Position numbers and translations under genes: made by a program. A DNA stretch of 64,000 bases from Aestuariispira ectoiniformans (GTDB lineage: Bacteria > Pseudomonadota > Alphaproteobacteria > UBA8366 > Aestuariispiraceae). This document shows, one piece after another, positions 17,085 to 25,878 of this stretch (its first letter is position 1; the number at the start of each line of letters is the position of its first letter). A model generated the notes under the pieces. It ran no database searches. It was not told the DNA's origin and saw only the letters and a program-made list of their open reading frames with translations. The stretch covers positions 3,303,588 to 3,367,587 of the forward strand of contig NZ_CP062788.1 of the NCBI RefSeq assembly GCF_025136295.1, given 5' to 3'.

Positions 17085-19139
17085 TTAAATCAACTTGATC
17101 ATGGCCACGATCGTGACCGCAACCATTCCAATAATCCCGGCCAGGCCGGACGCAATCTGCCCTCCCCGCAACAAGGCCAGTTTCTTGCGGTCGCGAATAT
17201 CGCGATAGACCTTTGCCTGTATCCCCACCAGACGGGCAAAATCCAGGCAGGCGCGCTGGAACCCGTTTTCATCGGCCTGCAGTTCATCCCGGTTGTCGAT
17301 AATCGCCACCAGTTCCGCAAGACGACCGCTTTTGGTCGCCTTTTCAATACGATCCAGAATCTTTTTGCGGGTCTCGCGGGAATGGAACCGTTCAATAGCG
17401 GGCTTCAGCATGCTGGCCGCCGCCTGACACAGATTGGGGAAGCGCTGACGGGGCGCCAGGGAGTCATGCAGTTTTGCCAGAATGCTCAACTGTGCCAAAG
17501 CAGAGATATAGGGTGGATCGTTCAGGTCCATATCCCTGAATTCATCACTCATAGGGCGCTTGGAATGGATACTGATATAGGCCGCGATCTCCTTGTCCAC
17601 CAGAACATCCACATGCCCGCCCGACCGTTCTGCATAGCGCTCCAACGCATCCAGGAGATAGTCGATATTGGGAACATAGTCCCGATCAAACAGCGGCGAA
17701 CGGCAAGGCAACCAGTTGTTCAGGTCGTAGATCATCCGTTCCAGCCCCGCACCATAGCGGTTCTGGTTCATCAGATGCTTGCCCTTTTCCATCTTTGCCA
17801 GCAGGCGCAGGTCATCGGGGTCATTCTTGACCTGCATTTCCAGCCAATAGGGAATCAGCCCCATGGACAGGATGCGGCGGAAGGTCTGGCGCATAAAGTT
17901 ATCGCGGTTATTCAATGCCAGAACCCGGCAAACCCCCTCTACGGTTCCCGCATAGTCACGCAACTGGATCGGTCGTTCAGGGTCCAGGGAGATAAGCAGA
18001 CGACCAACGAAACGGTCTGCATTCTCCTGCCCTCCTTCATAACTGACGCCCTTGGCAACATTGACCGCCTCAACGCGATCCTCGTCTGCAAGACTGCGGC
18101 GCAGCCAGGTATCCAGCGTTCCTTCCTGCACCAGCGGCAAAATCTGATCCCAGTGCTGACCGAAAGTATGGGCTACTTCCCGCGCCATAAACAGATCACG
18201 GCCCGCAAATTTCAGGGCGCGGGACGCCTTTGGCGGCATGGCCTGCTGTTTCGGGGACAGACGGCGCCCGCCCAACCACATGCCCAGATCATCGACGGAC
18301 CATCGTTCCCGGGGGTCGTCGTTCAGCAAACCTCGCAGTGGCTCCATCATGGACAAGGAGACACGCGTCCCCTGCACCAGGGCTGAATAGCTGCCATAGG
18401 TCAGCTTGGCATGCAGCAGTTCTTCTTCGGTTTTGAAAGTCGATCCAGGGTCCCTGCCGGTCAGCAGGGCCAACATGGTAGCGCCCAGCGCATAAAGGTC
18501 ATCGGACGCCGATCCATGCCCCCGACCGCCGGGTGTACATTGGATCGCCTCGATGGTTGAACAGCTAGGAAGCTGTTGCATGCCAAAAGGCGTTGTATAG
18601 CATTCCCCAATCAGGATATCGGCCCGTTCGTCACTGTCATAAAACAGGTTATCCGGGCGAATCCGGCCGTGGTAGACGCCGATCGTGTGAAGTTCCCGCA
18701 GGATGGCGACCGCTGGCTCGACCAGCATCCGCGTGACCTGTTCCTCCAACAGCGCTTCATGCTTTTCCGCCGGGTTGACCAGGACCCGCTTGCCCATTGG
18801 GCATTCACAGACAATGATCGGAAAACGCTGTCCGGTCCCCGGCCACTCCAGCACATCCCAGTCCAATACGCGGACAAAGTTACGATGGTCCACACGATGC
18901 AGGGCGCTGATCGTATCCAAACGGGGCGGCAATTTCGGGTCGCAGAGATAGGCCATAAGCTTGCGTGTCGAATCGCGCTTATGACGCACATGGAAGGCTC
19001 TGGCAGGCGAAGAATCGTAATCAGGCAAAGGCTGCGACGTGTAGATGTCATATCGCCCTTTCAGGGAGATGACACCACCACCGCCTCCATTTTCCACCTG
19101 ATTGGGCGCCTCTTCGCCCCCCGCGATCTTAACCGCCAT
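17085..19139 (-). CDS. Predicted membrane-anchored serine/threonine pseudokinase
   Basis: 684 residues. Residues 28-290 look like a bacterial protein-kinase domain: a catalytic-loop equivalent GVYHGRIRPDNLF (155-166), the helix-F motif ASDDLYALG (211-219) and a C-lobe ending DDPRERWSVDDLGMWL. The catalytic Asp of HRD is replaced (H157-G158-R159), the DFG aspartate is missing (ADILIGE, 173-179) and no clear beta-3 AxK lysine is visible. A long helical region with no recognised domain follows (about 300-650). A final hydrophobic helix (about 662-684) anchors the C-terminus. Kinase fold is fairly sure; loss of activity is inferred from the missing residues. It leads a two-gene operon with the membrane protein downstream. 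Confidence 0.78.
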   Translation of the reverse strand: MAVKIAGGEEAPNQVENGGGGGVISLKGRYDIYTSQPLPDYDSSPARAFHVRHKRDSTRKLMAYLCDPKLPPRLDTISALHRVDHRNFVRVLDWDVLEWPGTGQRFPIIVCECPMGKRVLVNPAEKHEALLEEQVTRMLVEPAVAILRELHTIGVYHGRIRPDNLFYDSDERADILIGECYTTPFGMQQLPSCSTIEAIQCTPGGRGHGSASDDLYALGATMLALLTGRDPGSTFKTEEELLHAKLTYGSYSALVQGTRVSLSMMEPLRGLLNDDPRERWSVDDLGMWLGGRRLSPKQQAMPPKASRALKFAGRDLFMAREVAHTFGQHWDQILPLVQEGTLDTWLRRSLADEDRVEAVNVAKGVSYEGGQENADRFVGRLLISLDPERPIQLRDYAGTVEGVCRVLALNNRDNFMRQTFRRILSMGLIPYWLEMQVKNDPDDLRLLAKMEKGKHLMNQNRYGAGLERMIYDLNNWLPCRSPLFDRDYVPNIDYLLDALERYAERSGGHVDVLVDKEIAAYISIHSKRPMSDEFRDMDLNDPPYISALAQLSILAKLHDSLAPRQRFPNLCQAAASMLKPAIERFHSRETRKKILDRIEKATKSGRLAELVAIIDNRDELQADENGFQRACLDFARLVGIQAKVYRDIRDRKKLALLRGGQIASGLAGIIGMVAVTIVAMIKLI

Positions 19140-19241
19140 TTCGGCTCTTTGCCTCCGCCCGGCCCGTTATACAAATACTCAAGGCTAACAGTAGCATGAT
19201 TCTGAAGAAGACAACCTGCTTAGACGTGGTTGCCTCCAAGC

Positions 19242-19274
19242 AAAAAGCCCGCTGTCATCACAACAGCGGGCTTT
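19242..19274 (-). terminator. Terminator of the hisZ-purA operon
   Basis: AAAGCCCGCTGT and ACAGCGGGCTTT form a perfect 12-base stem with a 7-base loop, followed by T residues on the minus strand. It separates purA from the pseudokinase operon. Confidence 0.92.
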
Positions 19275-19296
19275 GCAAACGTCTATCCGAAAGGCC

Positions 19297-20592
19297 TTAG
19301 CCTTCGAAGGGATCGCGAACCAGAACCGTGTCTTCCCGTTCCGGGCTGGTGGACAGGATCGCCACCGGCGTTTCGATCAATTCTTCGACACGCCGGATAT
19401 ATTTGATTGCCTGTGCCGGCAATTCCGCCCAGGAACGCGCACCGAAAGTGCTTTCGCTCCAGCCGGGCATGGTTTCATAGATCGGCTCGACCTTGCGCTG
19501 CAGGCCGGTGGCTGCGGGCAGGTGGTCATATTCCTTACCGTCGATCTTGTAACCGGTGCAGATTTTGATTTCCTCAAAGCCGTCCAGCACGTCGAGCTTG
19601 GTCAGGGCAATACCGTCCATGCCCGCCACTTTGGCAGCCTGACGCACCATAACGGCGTCGAACCAGCCACAACGGCGCTTACGCCCGGTGACGGTGCCGA
19701 ATTCATGGCCGCGCTCGCCCAGTTTCTGACCAACGTCGTTATCCTGTTCAGTCGGGAACGGCCCCTCACCCACGCGGGTGGTATAGGCCTTGGTGATGCC
19801 CAGGATATAACCGGTATTGCGCGGGCCACAGCCTGCACCGGTTGCCGCCTGACCCGGAGCGGTGTTGGAGGAGGTCACGAACGGATAGGTGCCGTGGTCC
19901 ACGTCCAGCATCAGGCCCTGCGCGCCTTCGAACAGCACCCACTGGCCTTCCTGGCGCGCCTTGTCCAGAACCTTCCAGACCACACCGGCGTAAGGCAGGA
20001 CCTTCGGTGCGATATCGAGCAGTTCCTGGATCAGGGCCTCACGGTCCACTTCCGGCTCACCCAGGCCTTTCAGCAGCGGGTTGTGATGGGCCAGCAGGTG
20101 GTCGATCCGCTCTTCCAGCAGTTCGCGGTCCGCCAGATCGCAGACACGTACCGCACGGCGGGCAACCTTGTCTTCATAGGCCGGGCCGATGCCGCGACCG
20201 GTGGTGCCGATTTTTGCGTTACCGCCAGCGGCTTTTTCGCGCGCCAGATCAACATTGCGGTGAACCGGCAGGATCAGCGCGGCATTTTCCGCAACCATCA
20301 GGCTGTCAGGGGTGATTTCCACACCCTGCTCGCGGATGCGGTCAATTTCACCAATCAGCGCCCAGGGATCGACAACAACACCATTGCCGATCACCGACTT
20401 CTTGCCTTTCCGTACGATGCCGGAGGGCAGCAGGGACAGCTTGTAGACTTCCTTGTCGATCACCAGGGTATGACCGGCGTTATGACCGCCCTGGAAACGC
20501 ACCACCACATCGGCGCGTTCAGACAACCAGTCGACAATTTTGCCTTTGCCTTCATCGCCCCACTGGGAGCCTACAACGACAACGTTGGTCAT
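19297..20592 (-). CDS. purA: Adenylosuccinate synthetase
   Basis: 431 residues, standard length. It catalyses GTP-dependent joining of IMP and aspartate, the first committed step to AMP. The N-terminal GTP/IMP loop [15 protein letters not shown] and [10 protein letters not shown] (catalytic Asp and His) are intact, as are GIGPAYEDK and the IMP-site [11 protein letters not shown]. The start codon overlaps the hisZ stop by 4 bases (ATGA), so the two are translationally coupled. This order is common in alphaproteobacteria. Confidence 0.97.
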   Translation of the reverse strand: MTNVVVVGSQWGDEGKGKIVDWLSERADVVVRFQGGHNAGHTLVIDKEVYKLSLLPSGIVRKGKKSVIGNGVVVDPWALIGEIDRIREQGVEITPDSLMVAENAALILPVHRNVDLAREKAAGGNAKIGTTGRGIGPAYEDKVARRAVRVCDLADRELLEERIDHLLAHHNPLLKGLGEPEVDREALIQELLDIAPKVLPYAGVVWKVLDKARQEGQWVLFEGAQGLMLDVDHGTYPFVTSSNTAPGQAATGAGCGPRNTGYILGITKAYTTRVGEGPFPTEQDNDVGQKLGERGHEFGTVTGRKRRCGWFDAVMVRQAAKVAGMDGIALTKLDVLDGFEEIKICTGYKIDGKEYDHLPAATGLQRKVEPIYETMPGWSESTFGARSWAELPAQAIKYIRRVEELIETPVAILSTSPEREDTVLVRDPFEG

Positions 20593-21743
20593 GCGCTTTC
20601 TTCCTTTTCAACCGCGACGATCTCGTCGCCCTTCACCATATGACTGCAGCGAAGCCGCCGCGCCTCTTCCGGTCCATCCACATCCGGGTCCAGCCCGGCC
20701 ACTGTGATCCAGCCGGCCACCCTTTCACGATGGGCAATCTCATCACTGACGCCGTAAGGCAGATACAAACGTGCGCGACGCTCCCGGGTCGGAACAGCAC
20801 GCAAAAGCGAATCCATATAGATGGAAAAGCCTGTCGCCGCCTCGTCCCCACCGGTGATATAGCGGCCGCCGCGCCCCAATTCGCCGCGCACGCCGCGGGC
20901 AAACAGGGTAAAACTCAGGCCCGTCTGGTATTCGAACCCACGACGTTCCACCGGATCAACGGTCACCATCAGGTCCGGCACCCACTGCCCCAGCAACGCC
21001 AGAACCGCACGCAGGCGATCACGTTCTGCGCTGGCCTCTTCCGGCAGGTCAAGACCATCCAGAACATTTAATGCCTTGGTTGCGCGGCCTTCCGCGCCCA
21101 TCAGAGAGCCGAAAATATCCGCGACCTTGCCACCCAAAGCCTTCACCTCGGCAGCGTCCTTGCGGTCCAGGGCGGACAACAAAGCTTCGGTTGTCTCCGC
21201 ATCCAAAGCGAGATCCGCAATCATCGAGCGAACGACCGTCGGCAGGCTGATATCGACAGATAACTCCTCAACCCCCAGTTTGGTCAGGGCATCCGCCGCC
21301 AGGGCGATAACCTCCGCATCGGCCTCGGGACGGTCGGCACCGATCAGCTCGACACCCGCCTGAACGAACTGGCGTTCGGGGCGAAGTTGACTGCCCTTCA
21401 CACGCAGGACCTGACCGCCATAGCTGAGGCGTAGCGGACGCGGCATTGCTGCCAGACGCGACGTGGCGATCCGGGCCACCTGGGGCGTCATATCGGCTCG
21501 CACGCCCATCATCCGCTGGCTGACCGGGTCCATCAGGCGGAAGGTATGCGGCGCCATCATCTGGCCCGCCCCGTCCAGCAGATTTTCCTCGAACTCCACC
21601 AGCGGCGGTTCAACGCGTTCATACCCACGGGAGGCAAAGGTCTCCAACAGACCGTCCATCACGGAAAACTCGTGGATGGCCTCCGGGGGAAGCAGATCGC
21701 GCAGGCCTTGCGGCAGCAGGGATTTCTTGACGCCTTGGGTCAT
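20589..21743 (-). CDS. hisZ: ATP phosphoribosyltransferase regulatory subunit
   Basis: 384 residues from ATG 21743; a GTG three codons earlier is possible. It is a class II aminoacyl-tRNA-synthetase-like fold related to His[15 protein letters not shown], then motif 2-like [20 protein letters not shown]. The HisRS anticodon-binding domain is absent. HisZ proteins form hetero-octamers with the short HisG and give it feedback control by histidine. Its presence implies a short-form HisG elsewhere. It is first in the hisZ-purA operon. Confidence 0.9.
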   Translation of the reverse strand: MTQGVKKSLLPQGLRDLLPPEAIHEFSVMDGLLETFASRGYERVEPPLVEFEENLLDGAGQMMAPHTFRLMDPVSQRMMGVRADMTPQVARIATSRLAAMPRPLRLSYGGQVLRVKGSQLRPERQFVQAGVELIGADRPEADAEVIALAADALTKLGVEELSVDISLPTVVRSMIADLALDAETTEALLSALDRKDAAEVKALGGKVADIFGSLMGAEGRATKALNVLDGLDLPEEASAERDRLRAVLALLGQWVPDLMVTVDPVERRGFEYQTGLSFTLFARGVRGELGRGGRYITGGDEAATGFSIYMDSLLRAVPTRERRARLYLPYGVSDEIAHRERVAGWITVAGLDPDVDGPEEARRLRCSHMVKGDEIVAVEKEESA

Positions 21744-21898
21744 CGGAAACACACGCTTTCACTTTATGGACAGTCAGGCAGAATTTTTCGGCCATTTCGT
21801 ACACGCTTTGCCCCCAAGTCGCAAGTCCGCTGCGGCGCTTAAGCGTAGATAGTAGCTGTGTTCAATGGGGTCAAAGTGGTGAGATTGGGGAAAATCCC

Positions 21899-21930
21899 GT
21901 CACCCCTGCGAAGGCAGGGGTCCAAATTTC
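21899..21930 (+). repeat. Palindromic repeat, left copy flanking the GIY-YIG ORF
   Basis: Contains the hairpin ACCCCTGC-GAAG-GCAGGGGT within GTCACCCCTGCGAAGG.... It overlaps the last codon of the GIY-YIG ORF. The matching copy, in inverted orientation, is at 22240-22269. Confidence 0.7.
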
Positions 21931-22228
21931 AATGAAGCACCTCATCATAAAGATCCTGCCAAGCCGGGTTTGCCTTTTCTATCAAACGTATTTTCCAAGC
22001 TCTGCACCATCTTTTCAGACATTTTTCCCGAGTTATCGCCTCTAACATAGAAGCGTGAAACTCGGTATAAACCAAACGGTAGACTTTATAGCGCCGGGTG
22101 AAGCTTTGGACCTTTCCCTCGCGGTGTTCATTGACGCGCCGAATAATGTCGCTGGTCACCCCTACATATAAAGTGCCGTTCTTTTCACTTGCGAGAATAT
22201 AGACGCAGGGCTTCCGCACAACTTTCAC
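21929..22228 (-). CDS. GIY-YIG nuclease-family protein (UPF0213-like)
   Basis: 99 residues, a stand-alone GIY-YIG domain. CVYILASEKNGTLYVGVTSD holds the two signature strands (VYILA...LYVGVT) and IIRRVNEHREG the following Arg/His region. YRLVYTE and the Glu in ITREKCLKRW complete the active-site set. The start is GTG 22228 with a poor ribosome site. Small proteins of this kind are widespread, and their role is unclear. The ORF is framed within a few bases on both sides by inverted copies of one palindromic repeat, which hints that ORF and repeats travel together. The rest of the operon context is unrelated. Confidence 0.82.
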   Translation of the reverse strand: MKVVRKPCVYILASEKNGTLYVGVTSDIIRRVNEHREGKVQSFTRRYKVYRLVYTEFHASMLEAITREKCLKRWCRAWKIRLIEKANPAWQDLYDEVLH

Positions 22229-22239
22229 CTAACGCAGAC

Positions 22240-22269
22240 ATCTGGCCCCCTGCCTCCGCAGGGGTGACA
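22240..22269 (-). repeat. Palindromic repeat, right copy flanking the GIY-YIG ORF
   Basis: Read on the minus strand it shares GTCACCCCTGCG-AGGCAGGGG-CCA with the left copy, with a CCCCTGC/GCAGGGG stem. It ends 12 bases from the GIY-YIG start codon, so the two copies form terminal inverted repeats of a unit of about 370 bases. Confidence 0.7.
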
Positions 22270-22308
22270 TGGTTATGAAAAGTCGCGGCAAATATTTCAG
22301 ATACGCAC

Positions 22309-22335
22309 TAAAAAGGCCGACGAGACGTCGGCCTT
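22309..22335 (-). terminator. Terminator of the cysteine desulfurase/ferredoxin operon
   Basis: AAGGCCGACG-AGA-CGTCGGCCTT, a perfect 10-base stem, with T residues following on the minus strand. It closes the operon that ends with the ferredoxin. Confidence 0.9.
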
Positions 22336-22359
22336 GTCGTTCGCGGTATGTCTGTCCGA

Positions 22360-22674
22360 TCAGATATCTTCCGGCACGGTAAAGGAAATGCCGTCCATAT
22401 CCTCTGTCACGCGCAACTGGCAGGACAGGCGTGAGGTCGGCGTCAGGCCAAAGGCCAGGTCCAGCATGTCGGTTTCGTCTTCGCTGGGTTCGTCCAGTTT
22501 TGTATACCAGGCCGGGTCCACAACCAGATGGCAGGTTGCACAAGCAAGCGAGCCTTCGCAGGCCGCTTCGATATCGACGTCGTTCTCGATAGCAACTTCC
22601 ATCACAGAACGGCCGACTTCGGCATCGACTTCGGTACGGCTGCCATCGCGGCCAATGAAAGTAATCTTGGGCAT
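22360..22674 (-). CDS. 2Fe-2S ferredoxin, adrenodoxin/Fdx type
   Basis: 104 residues with the cluster ligands in CEGSLACATC (C-x5-C-x2-C) and a fourth Cys about 37 residues later in RLSCQLRV. The ubiquitin-like fold begins ITFIGRDGSRTEVDAEVG. Isc-type ferredoxins supply electrons for Fe-S cluster assembly. It is last in the operon after two cysteine desulfurase genes, which supports that role. A steroid- or P450-type electron carrier is the main alternative. Confidence 0.9.
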   Translation of the reverse strand: MPKITFIGRDGSRTEVDAEVGRSVMEVAIENDVDIEAACEGSLACATCHLVVDPAWYTKLDEPSEDETDMLDLAFGLTPTSRLSCQLRVTEDMDGISFTVPEDI

Positions 22675-22787
22675 TGCCTGATTAATCCCTAACCAATCAT
22701 CCTGAACCAGTGGGTCTCATGCCCATCTGTTTATTTCGCGCGGCTTTTCTAAAAGCCCTGTAAACTCCTGTCAAAGGAGAAAGCATC

Positions 22788-23960
22788 TCAGGCCCGCACC
22801 CGGGCGCATCGTTCGACCGCATCAATCAGTATCTGTGCTGCGCTCGATGCCTCCTCATCCGTCGTAAACCGACCGAAAGCCACCCGGATTGACGCGGCAA
22901 CCCGGCCCGGCGGCTGACCTATGGCCTCAAGGACATGGCTATAGCTGCCCGACCCGGAACTGCAGGCAGAACCACTGGATACGGACAACCCGTCCAGAGC
23001 CGCCAGAAGCTCCGCCCCCTCCATACCGGGGAAGGTCAGGTTGAGATTGGCCGCCAGACGACAGTCACGACTGCCATTGACCACCACCTGCGGTACAGCC
23101 GCCTCAACCCTGGTCAAAAAGTCGTCACGCATGGCAGAGAGACGCTCACTTTCCGACGCCATTTCAGCCAACGCGATCCGGCAGGCCTGTCCAAACCCCA
23201 CGCATAGAGGCGGTGCGAGCGTCCCGGACCGAAGGCCCTTTTCCTGACCGCCACCGTCCATCAACGCCTCGATTGGCACACGCGGACGGCGACGCACATA
23301 AAGTGCCCCGACCCCCTTGGGGCCGTAGAGCTTGTGACCGCTGATGCTGACCAGATCCAGGTTCAGCGCCTCCACGCCCAACGGGATTTTGCCAACCGCC
23401 TGGGCACAGTCACTGTGAAAGAGAACACCCTTGGCGCGCGCCATACGCCCGATTTCCGCCAGGGGCTGAATCACCCCGATTTCGTTATTGGCCGCCATGA
23501 CGGACACAAGGGCCGTCCGGTCATCCAATGTTTCATTCAACAGGTCCAGGTCGACAAGCCCGTCGGGTTTTACCGGCAGGACGATGACCTCGAACCCTTC
23601 TTCGATAAGGCGATTGGCGCTTTCCAGCACGCATTTATGTTCGGTGGCGAGTGTCACCACCTTGTCGCGGCCATCGCGTTTCCGCCGTGCCCGCGCCACA
23701 CCTTTGATGGCAAGGTTGTTCGATTCCGTCGCTCCGCTGGTAAAGATGATCTCCTTGCCCTTCGCACCAATGGCCGCCGCGACCTGATCGCGGGCCTTGT
23801 CCACGGCCTCCGCCGCATCCCAGCCATGGCGATGATCCGCACTGTGAGGATTGCCGAAATGTTCGGTGAACCAGGGCAGCATCGCATCGACCACCCGGGG
23901 ATCGGTCGGTGTCGTTGCCTGATAGTCCAGGTAGATCGGTGCAACGGGACGGTTAAGCAT
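22788..23960 (-). CDS. Cysteine desulfurase (group I, second copy of the tandem)
   Basis: 390 residues from ATG 23960; a TTG 9 bases upstream is less likely. This PLP enzyme takes sulfur from cysteine as a persulfide. PLP-lysine in SGHKLYGPKG, substrate region TSGATESNNLAI, and the mobile-loop catalytic Cys in SSGSACSSGSGSYSHVLEA. It is a clear paralogue of the next upstream gene. It may serve Fe-S assembly or another sulfur acceptor such as tRNA thiolation. No iscU, nifU or suf scaffold gene is in the window. Confidence 0.88.
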   Translation of the reverse strand: MLNRPVAPIYLDYQATTPTDPRVVDAMLPWFTEHFGNPHSADHRHGWDAAEAVDKARDQVAAAIGAKGKEIIFTSGATESNNLAIKGVARARRKRDGRDKVVTLATEHKCVLESANRLIEEGFEVIVLPVKPDGLVDLDLLNETLDDRTALVSVMAANNEIGVIQPLAEIGRMARAKGVLFHSDCAQAVGKIPLGVEALNLDLVSISGHKLYGPKGVGALYVRRRPRVPIEALMDGGGQEKGLRSGTLAPPLCVGFGQACRIALAEMASESERLSAMRDDFLTRVEAAVPQVVVNGSRDCRLAANLNLTFPGMEGAELLAALDGLSVSSGSACSSGSGSYSHVLEAIGQPPGRVAASIRVAFGRFTTDEEASSAAQILIDAVERCARVRA

Positions 23961-24025
23961 CTGCGCCAAGTCTCGCTAATTCTTGAACTTTATCTGGATT
24001 ATATATGCGCCTGATGGCCTCGGGA

Positions 24026-25141
24026 TCAACCGGTCGCCGCGACCTGACGGCCCGCAAAGGCGACATATGCCTCCACAAAGCGGTCAATATCCGCCTCTGT
24101 CGTCGCCCATCCCAGACTGACCCGGATCGAGGAGCCGGCGATCTCATCGCCGTAACCCATGGCCGAAACAACCTGGCTGCGCTTCACCTTGCCCGATGAA
24201 CAGGCGGAACCGGCGCTGATTGCAATTCCCGCCAAATCCATGGCCATGACCTGGGTTTCAGACCCCACCCCCGGCAAGGCCAGACATGTGACGGTGCCCA
24301 CGCGTTCCGCGCCGTCGCCAATCACCACCACCTGCGGCAGGGCTTTGCTAACCGCCGTTTCAAGCCGGTCGCGCAAGTCTTTGTAGTGGGATTGTTTCTC
24401 GATCTCTTCCAAGGCGATTTCCGCCGCAACACCAAATCCAACGCAACCGGCCACATTTTCGGTACCCGACCGCCGTCCCTTCTCCTGACCGCCACCGTGA
24501 ATCAGGGAACGAATATGATGCTTTGGGTTAACAACCAGTGCCCCGATTCCTTTCGGGCCGCCAATTTTATGGCCTGACAAACTGAGCAGGTCGAGGCCAC
24601 TTTCATCAAAATCCAGCGGCAATTTTCCTGCTGCCTGGACCGCATCGCAATGCAGGACAGCGTCATACTCCCGGGCGAGCGCAATAATCTCCGCCATCGG
24701 CTGGATCACGCCCGTCTCATTATTGACCAGCATGACCGAGACTAGCGCCTGTCGGTCATTCGGCTTTTCCAGCAACGCCCTTAGCGCATCCAGATCCAGC
24801 AAACCTGTTGAAGTCACCGGAATCCGTTCCGCCTCCAGCGCCTCGATCACAGAAGGGTGTTCCACCGAAGAGGTGAGGACACGCATCGGCCTGTCCCAGC
24901 CGCGCAGGGCAATATTGTTGGCTTCGGTTGCCCCGCTGGTAAAGACCACATTGGGGGCAATGGTACCCACCATCCGCGCCACCTGGGCACGGGCGTCTTC
25001 CACAGCACGACGCGCCTGACGCCCGGCGGTATGGACCGAGGACGGGTTACCCGGCAAGGCCATGGCCTCAGTAACGGCGGCGATCACCTCCGGGCGAGCC
25101 GGCGCCGTTGCATTGTAATCAAGATAGACAGGCTCGCGCAT
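24026..25141 (-). CDS. Cysteine desulfurase (group I, first copy of the tandem)
   Basis: 371 residues. The N-terminus YLDYNATAPARPEV is typical of NifS/IscS. It carries TSGATEANNIAL, PLP-lysine in LSGHKIGGPKG, GGGQEKGRRSGTENV and catalytic Cys in ISAGSACSSGKVKRS. It follows iscR by 40 bases and precedes the second desulfurase by 65 bases, in the order iscR, desulfurase, desulfurase, ferredoxin. IscR control is therefore likely. Which of the two is the main Fe-S sulfur donor cannot be told from sequence. Confidence 0.9.
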   Translation of the reverse strand: MREPVYLDYNATAPARPEVIAAVTEAMALPGNPSSVHTAGRQARRAVEDARAQVARMVGTIAPNVVFTSGATEANNIALRGWDRPMRVLTSSVEHPSVIEALEAERIPVTSTGLLDLDALRALLEKPNDRQALVSVMLVNNETGVIQPMAEIIALAREYDAVLHCDAVQAAGKLPLDFDESGLDLLSLSGHKIGGPKGIGALVVNPKHHIRSLIHGGGQEKGRRSGTENVAGCVGFGVAAEIALEEIEKQSHYKDLRDRLETAVSKALPQVVVIGDGAERVGTVTCLALPGVGSETQVMAMDLAGIAISAGSACSSGKVKRSQVVSAMGYGDEIAGSSIRVSLGWATTEADIDRFVEAYVAFAGRQVAATG

Positions 25142-25181
25142 AGATAACCGTTACAACCCTTATACTCGCATCCAGTTACAA

Positions 25182-25664
25182 TCAGTCGCTCGCCATGGCT
25201 TTCTGACGCGGATGGGGCAAACCGCCCTGCATCAAATAGCCGGACCGGCCCAGAACCTTCCGGTTCACCACATCGGCCAAAGTCACCGAGCTCAGGAACA
25301 GATGAATATGATTACTCAGCTCTTCCCACAAGTCATGAGTGATGCAACGGGCACCACAAGGCATACAGCCCTTCGAGGCACCGGGTTCACAGCGCACCGC
25401 CGTGATCCGTTCATCAACCGCGGCAATCACGTCCGAAACCCGGATATCATCGATCGGGCGGGCAAAGATATAACCACCGCCCGGACCTCGCACGCTTTTT
25501 ACAAGGCCACCCCGACGCAGCATGGCAAAGAGCTGCTCCAGGTAAGACAATGAAATATCCTGCTGCTTTGCGATTTCCGCCAACGTCATCGGCTTTCCAT
25601 CGCTCCGGGAAGCCATGTCCGCCATGGCCATCACCGCATAACGTCCTTTTGTACTTAAACGCAC
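25182..25664 (-). CDS. iscR: Rrf2-family Fe-S cluster regulator IscR
   Basis: 160 residues from GTG 25664, giving the canonical start MRLSTKGRYAVMAMADMA. The winged-helix region includes AEIAKQQDISLSYLEQLF and VRGPGGGYIFAR. The cluster ligands fit IscR: Cys in VRCEPG, Cys in KGCMPCG and Cys plus His in ARCITHDLW; one extra Cys is present. With a [2Fe-2S] cluster, IscR represses isc genes. It heads the desulfurase/ferredoxin genes, and a perfect palindrome lies 17 bases upstream of its start codon. Confidence 0.93.
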   Translation of the reverse strand: MRLSTKGRYAVMAMADMASRSDGKPMTLAEIAKQQDISLSYLEQLFAMLRRGGLVKSVRGPGGGYIFARPIDDIRVSDVIAAVDERITAVRCEPGASKGCMPCGARCITHDLWEELSNHIHLFLSSVTLADVVNRKVLGRSGYLMQGGLPHPRQKAMASD

Positions 25665-25681
25665 GGTTCTTCTACCTAAAA

Positions 25682-25700
25682 GTTGTCATCAAATGACAAC
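25682..25700. promoter_or_regulatory. Palindrome upstream of iscR (candidate autoregulatory site)
   Basis: GTTGTCAT-CAA-ATGACAAC, perfect 8-base arms, immediately upstream of the iscR start. Its position overlaps where the promoter or early leader must be, as expected for negative autoregulation by IscR. Confidence 0.55.
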
Positions 25701-25752
25701 GACCGGGTATACCGCTTTGTCCATTTTTGTTCAGGAAACGCGATAAAGCGCC

Positions 25753-25782
25753 CAAAGCAAAAAACCCATATCCTTTGCTTTG
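25753..25782 (-). other. AT-rich inverted repeat between cysE and iscR
   Basis: CAAAGCAAA and TTTGCTTTG arms with a 12-base loop, about 100 bases after the cysE stop. It could be a weak terminator of cysE. It is poor in GC and lacks a clear T run. Confidence 0.3.
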
Positions 25783-25878
25783 TTATTACCGTATCGGGTT
25801 GATTGTCTTCAACAGGAAACCGGCTTTCGGCCAAGAAATCCGCCCAGTTTTTGACCTAGAGCAATTCCTCGGAGACTA

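Noticed and set aside
22229-22543. Minus-strand open frame overlapping the ferredoxin gene and the right palindrome
   Set aside because: It overlaps the well-supported ferredoxin in another frame and contains the terminator hairpin.
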